In this document: piece after piece, positions 25,653 through 34,787 of the stretch
How positions within the stretch are numbered: position 1 is the stretch's first letter
How the letters are laid out: each line of letters opens with the position of its first letter
Origin: Candidatus Ozemobacteraceae bacterium
Lineage (GTDB): Bacteria > Muiribacteriota > Ozemobacteria > Ozemobacterales > Ozemobacteraceae
DNA: 64,000 nt
Direction of reading: 5' to 3'
NCBI GenBank assembly: GCA_035373905.1
Contig: DAOSOK010000009.1
Span: forward strand, 62,001 to 126,000
Position numbers and translations under genes: made by a program
The notes under the pieces: generated by a model
The model's database searches: none
What the model saw: only the letters and a program-made list of their open reading frames with translations
Told to the model about the DNA's origin: nothing

Positions 25653-26689
25653 GCGCTCTTCACCCCGCGGTACATCGCCATGAACGCTTCGATGACCTCC
25701 TTGGGCATGCCGTCCCGAACGAGACCCCCGGCGCTCTGCTCGAACGTGATGCTGCCTTCTCCGGCACTTCGCATGTTCGGTTCAATCTGATTGACGCGCC
25801 CCTTCTGGAGAATGCCGCTGATGGTGGAGTTCGACACGAGCAATTCGTGAATCGGCTTGAGTTGTTTCTGCCCTGGATGCAGAAGAAGCGCCTGGGAACA
25901 GACGCCGAGCAGCCCGTTGGCCAGAACGTTGCCGATATAGGAACGATCGCTTTCCGGGAAGGCAAACAGAATTTTTTCGAGCGTGTTCTGGACGCCGAGC
26001 GTCTGCATCGACAGAATGACCAGGTGCCCCCCCGCGAGATAGTCCAAAATGCCGCGGTACGGCAGTTCGCGCTTGAGATCGCCGATCACGAGGGCATCCA
26101 CATCCATCCGCTTGGCGAAGGTGAGGCCGGATTCGATGGACTGGAGATCCTTTCCAAACTGTCGCTGGGTGATGCGGGCCTTCTTCGACTCGAACGAAAA
26201 CTCGATGGGATCTTCGATCAGCAGGATATGCGCGGGTCGCGTCTGATTGATTCTTTCGACGAACGCCCCGAGCGAGGTCGAGATCCCGGATCGGCATGGC
26301 CCCGCGAAGATGAACAGTCCCGCTTTCGCCTGGGTCAACGGTTCGAGAGCCGCCGGAATGCCTATGTCGGCGAAACTCGGAACGGCTTTCCGGATGAGCT
26401 TGACGATCGCCATCGTTTCCGACTGCGCCTGGAAGAGAATCAAACGGTAGTTGCAGGGCGGGTTTCCGAAGAAGTTGCCTTCGAATGAGCGCTGCTGAGC
26501 GAACTTCGTCTGATCGGCGGGCGTCAGACATTCCTTCACGATGCCGTTGATGTCCGCGCTCTGAACGGCAGGCATCGAGAGTTTGCGGAGAAACTTGTTC
26601 TGTCTGAAGAGCGGAGGGGAGCCGACTTTCAGATGAATCTCGGTTCCGCCCTGTTCCATGACCGTTGTCATCAGCTGTTTCAGTTCCAT
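25649..26689 (-). CDS. PilT-like protein with disrupted Walker A (probable pseudo-ATPase)
   Basis: A 346-residue PilT homologue with the N-terminal PAS-like domain (EIHLKVGSPPLFRQN) and the RecA-like core. The Walker A motif reads GPCRSGIST (residues 130-138), with Ile136 where the ATP-binding lysine belongs. The Walker B glutamate is Asp204 (VIGDLK) and the His-box histidine is Gln229 (GHLVILSMQT). The Asp box IEDPIEF is kept. It is therefore unlikely to hydrolyse ATP, yet the frame is intact and the fold residues are conserved, so it is probably a structural or regulatory member of a mixed ring. It lies seven bases from the next PilT-like gene. Confidence 0.88.
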   Translation of the reverse strand: MELKQLMTTVMEQGGTEIHLKVGSPPLFRQNKFLRKLSMPAVQSADINGIVKECLTPADQTKFAQQRSFEGNFFGNPPCNYRLILFQAQSETMAIVKLIRKAVPSFADIGIPAALEPLTQAKAGLFIFAGPCRSGISTSLGAFVERINQTRPAHILLIEDPIEFSFESKKARITQRQFGKDLQSIESGLTFAKRMDVDALVIGDLKRELPYRGILDYLAGGHLVILSMQTLGVQNTLEKILFAFPESDRSYIGNVLANGLLGVCSQALLLHPGQKQLKPIHELLVSNSTISGILQKGRVNQIEPNMRSAGEGSITFEQSAGGLVRDGMPKEVIEAFMAMYRGVKSA

Positions 26690-26696
26690 GACACCC

Positions 26697-27758
26697 TCAC
26701 TTCCGCGTGAACCGGCCCGTCATCTCGTGCGGATCGTCTGCGTAGGCGATCGCCGTCTGGGGCGTTATCAGGTTTTTCTGGACCATCGAGGCCAGGTGGC
26801 GGTCGAAGGTCTGCATGCCGGAAGCGTTGTCCTGTTCCTGGATCGTCCGGAGCATGACGAGATTTTCGTTTCTGATCAGGGTCTTGACCTGGGGAGTGTT
26901 CACGAGAATGTCGAAGGCGGCGGTTCGTCCGTGGTTATCGAACTTCGGCACCAGCTTTTGGCCGATGACCATGGAAACGTGCGTCGCCAGCTTTCCCTTG
27001 AGACCATCCCGCTCGGCCGCCTGCCGCGAATAGATGATCCGCTCGAGAATCTGCGAACAGCTCCCGCCGTCGGTCGCACCGATGACCATGCAGCCCGACT
27101 CGCACAGGAACAGGGCCTCGTCGAGCGCGTCGCTGTAGTTGAGCGAATCGGTGACCACCACGTCGGGATCGAGCCGGTATGCGGCGGACAGCCCGCTGTA
27201 AAAGTTCGGCACGTCGAGCGGGATCGCGCGCTGAATGAAGGTGGACCGGTCATCCTTGAACTTGATCTCGACCGGGTTCTCGACGGTGATGATGTTCTTT
27301 TCGAAGTGCGTGTTGATGAAATCGAGAAGCGAGGCGATCGTCGTCGTCTTTCCGTGCCCCGACGGACTTCCGACGATGACGAGACCGGACGTCTTTGCCA
27401 GCGATTTCTTGATCGGATCCGGCAGTCCGAGTTCGGCGAATTTCGGCGGCGTCATGGGGATGACGCGAATGGAGAGGGCGAACTTGCCGCGGTCGAAAAA
27501 GACGGAAAAACGGTATCTGCCTTCGGTGCCGCGCTCCCATGCGTAGTTCACCTGACGATGCTTCCCGAGGATCTCCCGGGCGCGCGGAGAACTGGTGGCG
27601 AGGATGATCTTCTTCACGTCGTCTTCGGAAAATTCCGTGCCGACCATCTTCTGCAGAACGCCGTTCACCCGGATAAAGGGATTTTCACCGGGGTAGATGT
27701 GGAGATCGGACGCCTTGCTCGCGGCGATCTCGTTCAGGATCCTGTATAACGTTTCCAT
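26697..27758 (-). CDS. PilT-like protein with intact Walker A but altered catalytic boxes
   Basis: A 353-residue PilT homologue. Walker A GSPSGHGKTTT keeps Lys137, so ATP binding is plausible. The Asp box is VENPVE (Asp to Asn161), the Walker B region DPDVVVTDSLN has Ser205 in place of the catalytic Glu, and the His box reads SGCMVIGATD without its histidine. Hydrolysis is therefore doubtful. The N-terminal domain (ASDLHIYPGENPFIRVNG) and C-terminal helices are well conserved. A likely ribosome site AGAGAGG precedes the ATG. The gap of 84 bases to the HEAT-TPR gene is the largest in the operon and has no clear promoter. Confidence 0.88.
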   Translation of the reverse strand: METLYRILNEIAASKASDLHIYPGENPFIRVNGVLQKMVGTEFSEDDVKKIILATSSPRAREILGKHRQVNYAWERGTEGRYRFSVFFDRGKFALSIRVIPMTPPKFAELGLPDPIKKSLAKTSGLVIVGSPSGHGKTTTIASLLDFINTHFEKNIITVENPVEIKFKDDRSTFIQRAIPLDVPNFYSGLSAAYRLDPDVVVTDSLNYSDALDEALFLCESGCMVIGATDGGSCSQILERIIYSRQAAERDGLKGKLATHVSMVIGQKLVPKFDNHGRTAAFDILVNTPQVKTLIRNENLVMLRTIQEQDNASGMQTFDRHLASMVQKNLITPQTAIAYADDPHEMTGRFTRK

Positions 27759-27842
27759 TCCAGAGACCTCTCTCGGTCGAATGTCGGATCAGTCGTTCTC
27801 CCCTATCGGCAGGAAGCGACGAAACGTACACGGTCCTTCCGG

Positions 27843-30017
27843 TCAATCTTCGAGTTTCTGCAGAAGCTCTTCGACGTTGCGGAATACGCGGCTGTCGGGG
27901 GGAAGGCTTTTCTTCAGCTCCTTGAGGAGCCTGAGCGCAGAGGCGTGCTCCCTGACCGCGTAATACGAGAGGGCAAGGTGGTAGCAGGACGACAGGTCGC
28001 GGGCGTTCTCGCGGATCGCCAGGTTCAGCGACTCGATCGCCTTCTGGTATTTCTTGAGGTGGAAGTAGGCAAGGCCCAGCGCGCCGTGAACCTGGCCAAG
28101 GGTTTTCCGGTCCTCGGCGGGGATGTGCTTGCGGATGCGCTCGTAGAGTTCGAGCAGGGGCGTCCACTGCTTCTTCCGGAAATAAATCTGTCCGAGCATC
28201 AGGGCCCCGGCGACATGGGACGGCGTTTTCTCCATGAGCGTCGTCAGGCAGGGCAACGCCTTGTCGGGCTCGTTCCGCTTGAAATGCACCTGCGCCAGGT
28301 TGTAGAGGGCTTCAGGATGCTGAGGGAAGGCGGCGGCGAACCGCTCGAAGAACGCCAGCGCATCGCCAAGCCGGCCGCTTTCCATGAGGGCAACGCCCTG
28401 GGAAAGAGAATCTAAACTTATCGATATATTCTGAGGCGCGCCGGGGGGCATGCCGAGGCCGGCGACGCCTTCCATATCTTTCGCGACTTCGACGGCGAGC
28501 GACTCGCGCAGGCGCGTCGAGTATTCGTCGACGTTCTTGATGAACGCTCCGATGTCTCCCGAGACGCGGATGAGGGGAAGGAGCTCGTCATCTCTCGTCT
28601 TCTCGCCAAGAAGGGACGCCAGCTCGGCGAAGACGGACAGGTCGCCATGGAGCAGCAGGGCGATGTAGAATTCGCGCATGTTTTCTTCGCTCGCGGCGCC
28701 GACGAACCGCTTGGCTTCGGCGATGGCCTCGCGGGCGTCGAGGTGGCCGAGGGCGGAGATCAGGCGCGGCAGGCCTTCCTCCGGCTCGGATTTGATCTTC
28801 TGCAAGATCAGCGGGACGCACGCGTTCGCATGACGCTCGACGAAGAAGGCGAGCATGCTTTCCCAGACCGGGGGGGCGGATTCGTCCTTGAACGCATCGA
28901 GCACCTGCTGAACGGGAAAGCCGGGCACCTTGCGGGCACAGTCGACGGCCTCGCGCCGCACCCACTGGTTCGGATCGCGAAGCAGAGGAACGATGCGGCT
29001 CTGGCCGACTTCGGTCTCAAGCGCGAGTACCGCCTTCAGGGCCATCTTGCGAACGACGTAGGCTTCGTCGGCAAGCAGGCGGTCGATGAGAGCGTCGCGG
29101 CCCTTGATGTGGACCCGTGACAGCACGTAAGCCGCCGAACGCCTGGTCGGGATGTCGGTGCTCGCGAGCATCGCATCCACTTCCTCGATCACTTTCGTCT
29201 CGTCGGCCTTTGCGAGCGCGATGCAGACGTTGGCGCGGACGCGGTTGTTCGGATGGGAAAAGAACTTTTTCAGCTTGCGACGCATTTCGAGCGCGGGAAT
29301 CTTCAGCATCGCGATGGCCTCAACCGCATTCGCCTGGATGCGCGGATCGAACGACTCGAGGCCCTTCTCGAAGATGTGGAGCAGTTGCGGCTCCGCGAAC
29401 GTGGCGAGGGAGGAGATCATGATGGCTTTCAGCCGCGGATCTCGGGCGATCTCGAACTGGCCGACCAGGGCCGGGATCGCTTCGGCTTCCTTGAGTCGCG
29501 ACAGGATCTCGAGGACGTTGATGACGATCCATTCGTCGGGGTCGGAAAGAAGCCTGCAGAGGCTCTGCGCCACGTCTCGGCCGCCGATGCGGTAGAGCGC
29601 CCAGGCGGCCTCGTAGCGAACCATGCGGTCCTCGTCGCGGAGAAGTTCCATGAGCTTCTTGCCGGCCATGGGATCGCCGATCACGCCGAGCACGCGGACG
29701 ATCTCCTCTTTGAAGGGGTGTTCGGGATCGTCGAGAAGTTCGAGGAGGCGCTGAACCGGCGTGCTGTCGCGCAGGTGGCCGAGGGCCGTGATCGGCTCGA
29801 TCCGTTCGGGCCAGCCGTCGAGGGCGTTGCACATGACGTCGAGAACGGCCGGGTCGCCGATCTTGCCGAGCGCAAGAAGCGCCTCGGTCTTCAGCTCTTC
29901 GGCGGCGCCGGGACTCAGTACGGTCGCCGAGAGCCGCTCGGTCACGGGGCGAAACAGTCGTCGGGCGGCCTTGATGAAGCGGAAGGGTTCGATCTCGTGA
30001 AGGTCGGCCCCGGTCAT
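27843..30017 (-). CDS. HEAT-repeat and TPR scaffold protein
   Basis: A 724-residue cytoplasmic protein with no signal peptide. About the first 500 residues are HEAT-type helical pairs, for example ALLALGKIGDPAVLDVMCNA, VRYEAAWALYRIGGRDVAQ and VRANVCIALAKADETKVIEE. A short linker leads to TPR units from about residue 540 (ALYNLAQVHFKRNEPDKAL, VHGALGLAYFHLKKYQKAI). Both repeat types bind proteins. Its position inside the PilT operon, overlapping the canonical pilT by four bases, suggests a platform for the ATPases. A paralogue of the same design lies just beyond the operon promoter on the other strand. Confidence 0.85.
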   Translation of the reverse strand: MTGADLHEIEPFRFIKAARRLFRPVTERLSATVLSPGAAEELKTEALLALGKIGDPAVLDVMCNALDGWPERIEPITALGHLRDSTPVQRLLELLDDPEHPFKEEIVRVLGVIGDPMAGKKLMELLRDEDRMVRYEAAWALYRIGGRDVAQSLCRLLSDPDEWIVINVLEILSRLKEAEAIPALVGQFEIARDPRLKAIMISSLATFAEPQLLHIFEKGLESFDPRIQANAVEAIAMLKIPALEMRRKLKKFFSHPNNRVRANVCIALAKADETKVIEEVDAMLASTDIPTRRSAAYVLSRVHIKGRDALIDRLLADEAYVVRKMALKAVLALETEVGQSRIVPLLRDPNQWVRREAVDCARKVPGFPVQQVLDAFKDESAPPVWESMLAFFVERHANACVPLILQKIKSEPEEGLPRLISALGHLDAREAIAEAKRFVGAASEENMREFYIALLLHGDLSVFAELASLLGEKTRDDELLPLIRVSGDIGAFIKNVDEYSTRLRESLAVEVAKDMEGVAGLGMPPGAPQNISISLDSLSQGVALMESGRLGDALAFFERFAAAFPQHPEALYNLAQVHFKRNEPDKALPCLTTLMEKTPSHVAGALMLGQIYFRKKQWTPLLELYERIRKHIPAEDRKTLGQVHGALGLAYFHLKKYQKAIESLNLAIRENARDLSSCYHLALSYYAVREHASALRLLKELKKSLPPDSRVFRNVEELLQKLED

Positions 30018-31051
30018 TCCACGATCTCCTTGAGAATGGTGTTGATGATTTTCCCATCGACCCGTTCGTCGCGCATCAACTCGGCCAGGTTGTCGCGAAG
30101 GGTGACGCAGCCCTCCTTGCGGGCAAGCATCAGGGCCGAACGGAGCTGATTCGTCTTTTTTTCGCGGATCAGGTTGCGCATCGCCGAGTTGAGGATCATC
30201 AGTTCGTAGGCCATAATGCGCTCGTTCTTCGACCGGCCCGGGATCAGGATCTGGGAGATCGTGCCGAGCAGGGACATCGAGAGCTGGGTCCTGATTTCCT
30301 CGTGCCGGTGGCCCGGGAAGACGTTGATGATGCGGTCGACCGTCTGGACGGCGCCGACGGTGTGCAGGGTCGCGAGAACGAGGTGGCCGGTTTCTGCGGC
30401 GGTCAGCACCATCTCGATCGTGTCGATGTCGCGCATCTCGCCGACGAGAATGACGTCGGGATCCTCGCGGAGCGCATGCATCAGGGCGACCTGGTATCCT
30501 GACGTCATCGAGCCGATTTCGCGCTGGGTGAAGATCGAGCGCTTCGGCGCATGGATGAACTCGATCGGGTCCTCGATCGTGATGATGTGCCGCGAGCTGG
30601 CCTTGTTGATCTCATGCACGATCGCGGCGAGGGTGTGGGTCTTTCCCGAGTTGGCCGGGCCGGTGACGATGAACAGGCCGCGGGGCCGCTGGGCGATTTC
30701 CTTGAGCCGCACCGGCAGTTTGAGTCCGTCGATGCTCGGAACGCGGGTCGGAATGAACCGGAACGCCGCCGAGAGACAGCCGCGTTGCCGGAAGACGCAG
30801 ACGCGCACTCTGACGCGGTCGCGGTACGCGATCATGAAGTTGGCTTCCATCGTCTCGCGCAGAAACTCCTGTTGGCGCGTATCCATCAACGGGAGAACGA
30901 GGTTCGGCATTTCCTGGTGCGCGAGGGGTTCCTCCGAGAGCGGCACGAGCCGGCCGCCGATGCGCAGCACGGGGGGGCTGCCGGCCTTGAGGTGCAGGTC
31001 GGAGGCCTTGCGCGCGAGAGCCGTGTCGAAATATCGGTGAATACGCAACAT
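30014..31051 (-). CDS. Canonical PilT-family retraction ATPase
   Basis: A 345-residue ATPase with all functional boxes: Walker A GPANSGKTHT, Asp box TIEDPIEF, Walker B DPDVILVGEMRD and His box TGHLVLATLHT. The N-terminus ASDLHLKAGSPPVLRIGG is the usual PilT PAS-like domain. PilT hexamers depolymerise type IV pili, powering twitching or DNA uptake. It follows the first pilT of the operon by six bases and overlaps the HEAT-TPR gene. Which of the two canonical copies is the main retraction motor cannot be told from sequence. Confidence 0.94.
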   Translation of the reverse strand: MLRIHRYFDTALARKASDLHLKAGSPPVLRIGGRLVPLSEEPLAHQEMPNLVLPLMDTRQQEFLRETMEANFMIAYRDRVRVRVCVFRQRGCLSAAFRFIPTRVPSIDGLKLPVRLKEIAQRPRGLFIVTGPANSGKTHTLAAIVHEINKASSRHIITIEDPIEFIHAPKRSIFTQREIGSMTSGYQVALMHALREDPDVILVGEMRDIDTIEMVLTAAETGHLVLATLHTVGAVQTVDRIINVFPGHRHEEIRTQLSMSLLGTISQILIPGRSKNERIMAYELMILNSAMRNLIREKKTNQLRSALMLARKEGCVTLRDNLAELMRDERVDGKIINTILKEIVE

Positions 31052-31057
31052 CCGGCT

Positions 31058-32128
31058 CTACTCCTTTCCGCCAAGCAGTTTGCGCAGGGCGGCGGGGTTG
31101 GGCGCCGCGGCCAGCGCGTCCTCGGCACGGACCTTGTTTTGCCTGACGAGCGAGGCGAGCGACATTTCCAGCGTCGTCATGCCGAACTCCGAACCGGTTT
31201 CGAGGAACGACGGGATCAGGTGGATCTTGCCCTCGCCGATCAGCGACCGGATCGCCGAGGTGTTGATCAGCACCTCGAACGCGGCGACCCGCCCGCCGTC
31301 GATCTTCGGCAGCAGCGTTTGGGAGACGACGCCGCGCAGGACCGTCGCGAGCTGGTGCAGGATCTGCCGTTGCTGGTTCTCGGGGAACACGTTGACGATG
31401 CGCTCGGCCGTCAGCACCGCCGACGTGGTGTGAAGCGTGGCCAGCACGAGTTTGCCGGTTTCGGCCGCGTTCAGGGTCAGCGCGATGGTTTTCGGTTCGC
31501 GCATCTCGCCGACGACAACGATGTCGGGATCCTGGCGGAGGACGGTCAGCAGGCCCTCGTAAAAGCCCAGGCAGTCGCTTCCGACCTGGCGCTGGTTGAA
31601 GATCGAGAGGCCGTCTTCGAACTGGTATTCGATCGGATCCTCTATGGTGACGATGTGCCGGCGCGCCTGGGCGTTCACGTAGCTGAGGTAGCTGGCCAGG
31701 GTGGAGGTCTTGCCGGCACCGGTCGGGCCGGTGATGAGAATCAGGCCGTTGGGCTGTTCGATGAGCTTCTGTGCCGCCAGCGGCAGGCCGATCTCGTCGA
31801 AGCTCATCACCTTGAAGGGAATCACGCGAAACACGGCGCCGACGCCGTTGATGTCGCGATAGAGATTCACCCGGAACCGGCAGACGCCTTCGAGGGAGTA
31901 GGCGAAATCCAGTTCGTTCGTTTCGGCGAACTGCTTCGCCTGCGCTTCCGTCAGGATCGCCTCAAGAACCCGGGCGAACTCGTTCTTGGTAAACCTCGCA
32001 GCGGCGAGATGCTCGATGACCCCGTCGACGCGGATGGCGGGCGCCTGACCGACCTTCAGGTGCAGATCCGAACCCCGGCGCTCGAACGTCAGTTTCAACA
32101 GTTCATACAGACTTGTTCCGGCACTCAT
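31058..32128 (-). CDS. Canonical PilT-family ATPase, first gene of operon
   Basis: A 356-residue ATPase with intact boxes: Walker A GPTGAGKTST, Asp box TIEDPIEY, Walker B DPDIVVVGEMRE and His box TGKLVLATLHT (Lys for the usual His at the second position, as in many PilT/PilU proteins). The N-terminal GSDLHLKVGQAPAIRVDG is typical. The C-terminal extension of about 15 residues ends LRKLLGGKE. No Shine-Dalgarno sequence precedes the ATG at 32128, and a -10 box lies six bases before it, pointing to a leaderless mRNA. It heads the seven-gene minus-strand operon. Confidence 0.94.
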   Translation of the reverse strand: MSAGTSLYELLKLTFERRGSDLHLKVGQAPAIRVDGVIEHLAAARFTKNEFARVLEAILTEAQAKQFAETNELDFAYSLEGVCRFRVNLYRDINGVGAVFRVIPFKVMSFDEIGLPLAAQKLIEQPNGLILITGPTGAGKTSTLASYLSYVNAQARRHIVTIEDPIEYQFEDGLSIFNQRQVGSDCLGFYEGLLTVLRQDPDIVVVGEMREPKTIALTLNAAETGKLVLATLHTTSAVLTAERIVNVFPENQQRQILHQLATVLRGVVSQTLLPKIDGGRVAAFEVLINTSAIRSLIGEGKIHLIPSFLETGSEFGMTTLEMSLASLVRQNKVRAEDALAAAPNPAALRKLLGGKE

Positions 32129-32134
32129 ATCCGA

Positions 32135-32143
32135 AGTATAGCA
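32135..32143 (-). promoter_or_regulatory. Extended -10 promoter of the PilT operon
   Basis: On the minus strand TGC is followed by TATACT, ending six bases before the ATG. No good -35 is seen at 16-18 bases, as expected for an extended -10 promoter. Confidence 0.55.
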
Positions 32144-32231
32144 CGAGTATCTCCGCGACTATGCAGGAAACGACCGCCATGATAAACTTTGCTCCGGTCG
32201 ATCCCAAACCATTCATACCAGGACAAATCCG

Positions 32232-34559
32232 ATGGCGAAGATCCAGCTCGAACAACTGCTCACCAGGCTCCGTCCCCTTCTCGCCACTCTGATCACCGGC
32301 TTCAAAACCGGCGAATACCGGCTTCGCAGGGAAGCGGCGATCGCGCTTTCCAAGTTCAAGTGCGAGCGCGCGACGAACTTTCTGCTCGAGAATTTCGAGA
32401 GCGACAACATCCAGGACTTCATGGCGCTCGCTCTCGGAAACATCGAAAGCTCCCGGGCCATCTCCCTGCTGATGCAGGCGCTCAACGACTCACAGCAGGA
32501 AGTCCGTTTCAACGCCGCCCAGGCGCTCGGCATGATCAAGAGCCCGGAAGCCTTCAACGTGCTGATGGAGTCCCTGAACGAGTACGCCGACACCAATATC
32601 TCCGGCGGCGCGGCCACGAGCGGCGGCGGGAAGATTTTCTTCGAAGAGGAAGCCATCATCTCAGCCATCAACGCTTTGGGCAAGATCAAGAACAATCTAT
32701 CGACACCGCTCCTGAAACGCATTCTCGCCCAGGACAAGAGCCCCCGCATTCGCGCCTCGATCATCATGGCCCTCGGCATGATGTCGAACGAACGCATGCT
32801 CCCGATCTTTCAGGCGGCCCTCCGCGACGAGGATTCGCGGGTGCGGGCGAATGCGATCGAAGCAATCGAAGGTCTCAAATCGAGTTCTATTGTTGGAATT
32901 ATACAACCATACCTCGACGACCCGAACAACCGCGTGCGGGCGAACGTGGCGAAGGCCATCTGGAAGTTCGGCGACTTCGACGTTTCCGACACCCTCATCC
33001 AGATGCTGACGCACGCCGACAAGCTGTATCGCGCCTCGGCCGCGTATGCGCTCGGCGAGATCCGCGACGTCCGCTTCATCCCGAAACTGGCCATGGCGCT
33101 TCGCGACGACGACGCCGACGTCCGGCGGAACGCGGCGAACGCCCTCAAGAAACTCCAGTCTCCCGACGCCGTCAAGTTGCTCACGCCGCTCCTGGACGAC
33201 CCCAACTACGACGTGCGCGTACAGGTCGTCCAGGCGATCGTCCGCTGCTCCCCGTCGTCGATTCCCGAACTGCTCGTCCCGCGCCTCGAGAGCGAAGAGA
33301 ACCCGATCGTCAAGGCGACTCTCATCAGCTGTATCGCGGAAACCTCCGATCAGCAGTATACCGAACTGCTGTTCAAGTTTCTCGAAGACCCCGACAGCCG
33401 CGTCGTCTCCAACACGATCGAGGCCCTTCAGAAACTCAATAAATCGGCCCCGCCCCAGAAGCTCACCACCCTTCTCAAGCGCCTGCTGTCTCACGAGGAC
33501 AACCGCATCAAGACGAACGCCATCCGCGCCCTCTGGAGCTGGAACGAGTACAGCGTCCTCGACAACCTGCACCAGCTTCTGAACCACTCGGAACTCCGGC
33601 ACCGCCAGTCGGCCATGTATGTCCTCGGCGAAATCGGAACGGCCCTCAGCAACGACCCGTCCGTCACCACATCGGCGAACACGCTCATCGCGGAGCTTCT
33701 GGAGCCGGGGGCCGCGGAATCGGCCGCCGCCGTTCCGGCCCAGCTCGCCGACCCCCCCGCGCCGGAAGCCCCGCCGACCGTTCAGCCGCAGGCAAAACCG
33801 GCGCCGGCAGCGGAGCCGGCCCCTGCCCCACCCCAGACGGAGACTCCGGTTTCCGAACCGCCCGCCGAAACCTTCGACCAGGAGCTGGAGCAGGCTGCGA
33901 ACGCCGTCAATGCCCGCGAATTCGAACAGGCGCTGGCAATTTACACTTCGATCATCGAGGCCCAGCCCGACAACTTCAAGGCGATTCTCGGCCTGGCGAA
34001 CCTGCAGTACATCCGGAAAAACTTTGCCGACGCCGCGCCCCTGTATGAAAAAGCGCTGGCCCAGCAGCCCAACCTGGTCAAGGCGCATTACAACCTCGGA
34101 ACGATCGCCTACTTCCAGAAGGACTTCCAGAAGGCCCGCGATCATCTCGTCAAGGCCCTGACCCTGTATCCGAAACTCCTCGGCGCCTATCTGATCCTCG
34201 CCCAGATCTTCCAGTTCGGCGGCCGCACCGAAGAGAGCATCAAGCTCCTGACCAAGGCCGTCGAACTCTCGCCCCGCAACCCCGTGCTGTTCCAGAAGCT
34301 CGCGATGCTCCACCTTCACGCGCGCAACTTCGACCAGGCCACGGAAGTCCTCACCCGCGCGATCTCGCTTTCCCCGCTCGACATCGAGTCGAACCTGCTT
34401 CTCGCCTACTGTCTGCAGGCGACGTCACGGTCGGCCGAGGCGTTCAAGGCCTTCGACGCGACGCTCAAAGCCTGCGCCCAGTCGCCGAACCAGGACGAAT
34501 CGCTCAAGGCTCTCATGCAGAGTTACCTGTTCGTGAAATCAACGCTCAAAGAGTCCTGA
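32232..34559 (+). CDS. HEAT-repeat and TPR scaffold protein, paralogue of the PilT-operon protein
   Basis: A 775-residue protein without signal peptide, reading away from the PilT operon with a 103-base divergent gap. Residues 1 to about 500 are HEAT units (ALGMIKSPEAFNVLMESLN, RASAAYALGEIRDVRFIPKL, VRRNAANALKKLQSPDAVK). A Pro/Ala-rich linker spans about 505-560. TPR units fill the rest (AILGLANLQYIRKNFADAAP, KAHYNLGTIAYFQKDFQKA). The architecture matches the 724-residue protein at 27843-30017. A shared role with the PilT cluster is inferred from design and position. A weak CAGGA lies before the start. Confidence 0.85.
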   Translation: MAKIQLEQLLTRLRPLLATLITGFKTGEYRLRREAAIALSKFKCERATNFLLENFESDNIQDFMALALGNIESSRAISLLMQALNDSQQEVRFNAAQALGMIKSPEAFNVLMESLNEYADTNISGGAATSGGGKIFFEEEAIISAINALGKIKNNLSTPLLKRILAQDKSPRIRASIIMALGMMSNERMLPIFQAALRDEDSRVRANAIEAIEGLKSSSIVGIIQPYLDDPNNRVRANVAKAIWKFGDFDVSDTLIQMLTHADKLYRASAAYALGEIRDVRFIPKLAMALRDDDADVRRNAANALKKLQSPDAVKLLTPLLDDPNYDVRVQVVQAIVRCSPSSIPELLVPRLESEENPIVKATLISCIAETSDQQYTELLFKFLEDPDSRVVSNTIEALQKLNKSAPPQKLTTLLKRLLSHEDNRIKTNAIRALWSWNEYSVLDNLHQLLNHSELRHRQSAMYVLGEIGTALSNDPSVTTSANTLIAELLEPGAAESAAAVPAQLADPPAPEAPPTVQPQAKPAPAAEPAPAPPQTETPVSEPPAETFDQELEQAANAVNAREFEQALAIYTSIIEAQPDNFKAILGLANLQYIRKNFADAAPLYEKALAQQPNLVKAHYNLGTIAYFQKDFQKARDHLVKALTLYPKLLGAYLILAQIFQFGGRTEESIKLLTKAVELSPRNPVLFQKLAMLHLHARNFDQATEVLTRAISLSPLDIESNLLLAYCLQATSRSAEAFKAFDATLKACAQSPNQDESLKALMQSYLFVKSTLKES

Positions 34560-34580
34560 CCATCCTCAAGGAGAGATCCC

Positions 34581-34763
34581 ATGCAACTCGTCAAAGCAAA
34601 CCGGTTCTGGAACTACAAAACCTACGACCTGACCAAAATGAGAGGAGACGATTTCCTCGACAAACTCGGCGAACTTCTCGACGACGCCGGCCGCAACGGT
34701 TGGGAACTCGCCTATATGTGCGAGAATTATATGATTCTCAAACAGTTATTCGAACAGAAATAA
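34581..34763 (+). CDS. Small DUF4177-like protein
   Basis: A 60-residue protein with AAGGAGAG before the ATG. The sequence contains WNYKTYDL near the start and LLDDAGRNGWELAYM, the pattern of DUF4177 proteins, which are small predicted beta-alpha folds of unknown function. It begins 21 bases after the HEAT-TPR gene and ends 24 bases before recG, so it may belong to either transcript. Its last third is an AT-rich codon island unlike the rest of the gene. Confidence 0.7.
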   Translation: MQLVKANRFWNYKTYDLTKMRGDDFLDKLGELLDDAGRNGWELAYMCENYMILKQLFEQK

Positions 34764-34787
34764 TTCGGCGGGGCCGGCCGCAGGCAG

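Noticed and set aside
30551..32182. Long plus-strand frame opposite the two canonical PilT genes
   Set aside because: It is an antisense shadow; the minus strand encodes complete ATPases.
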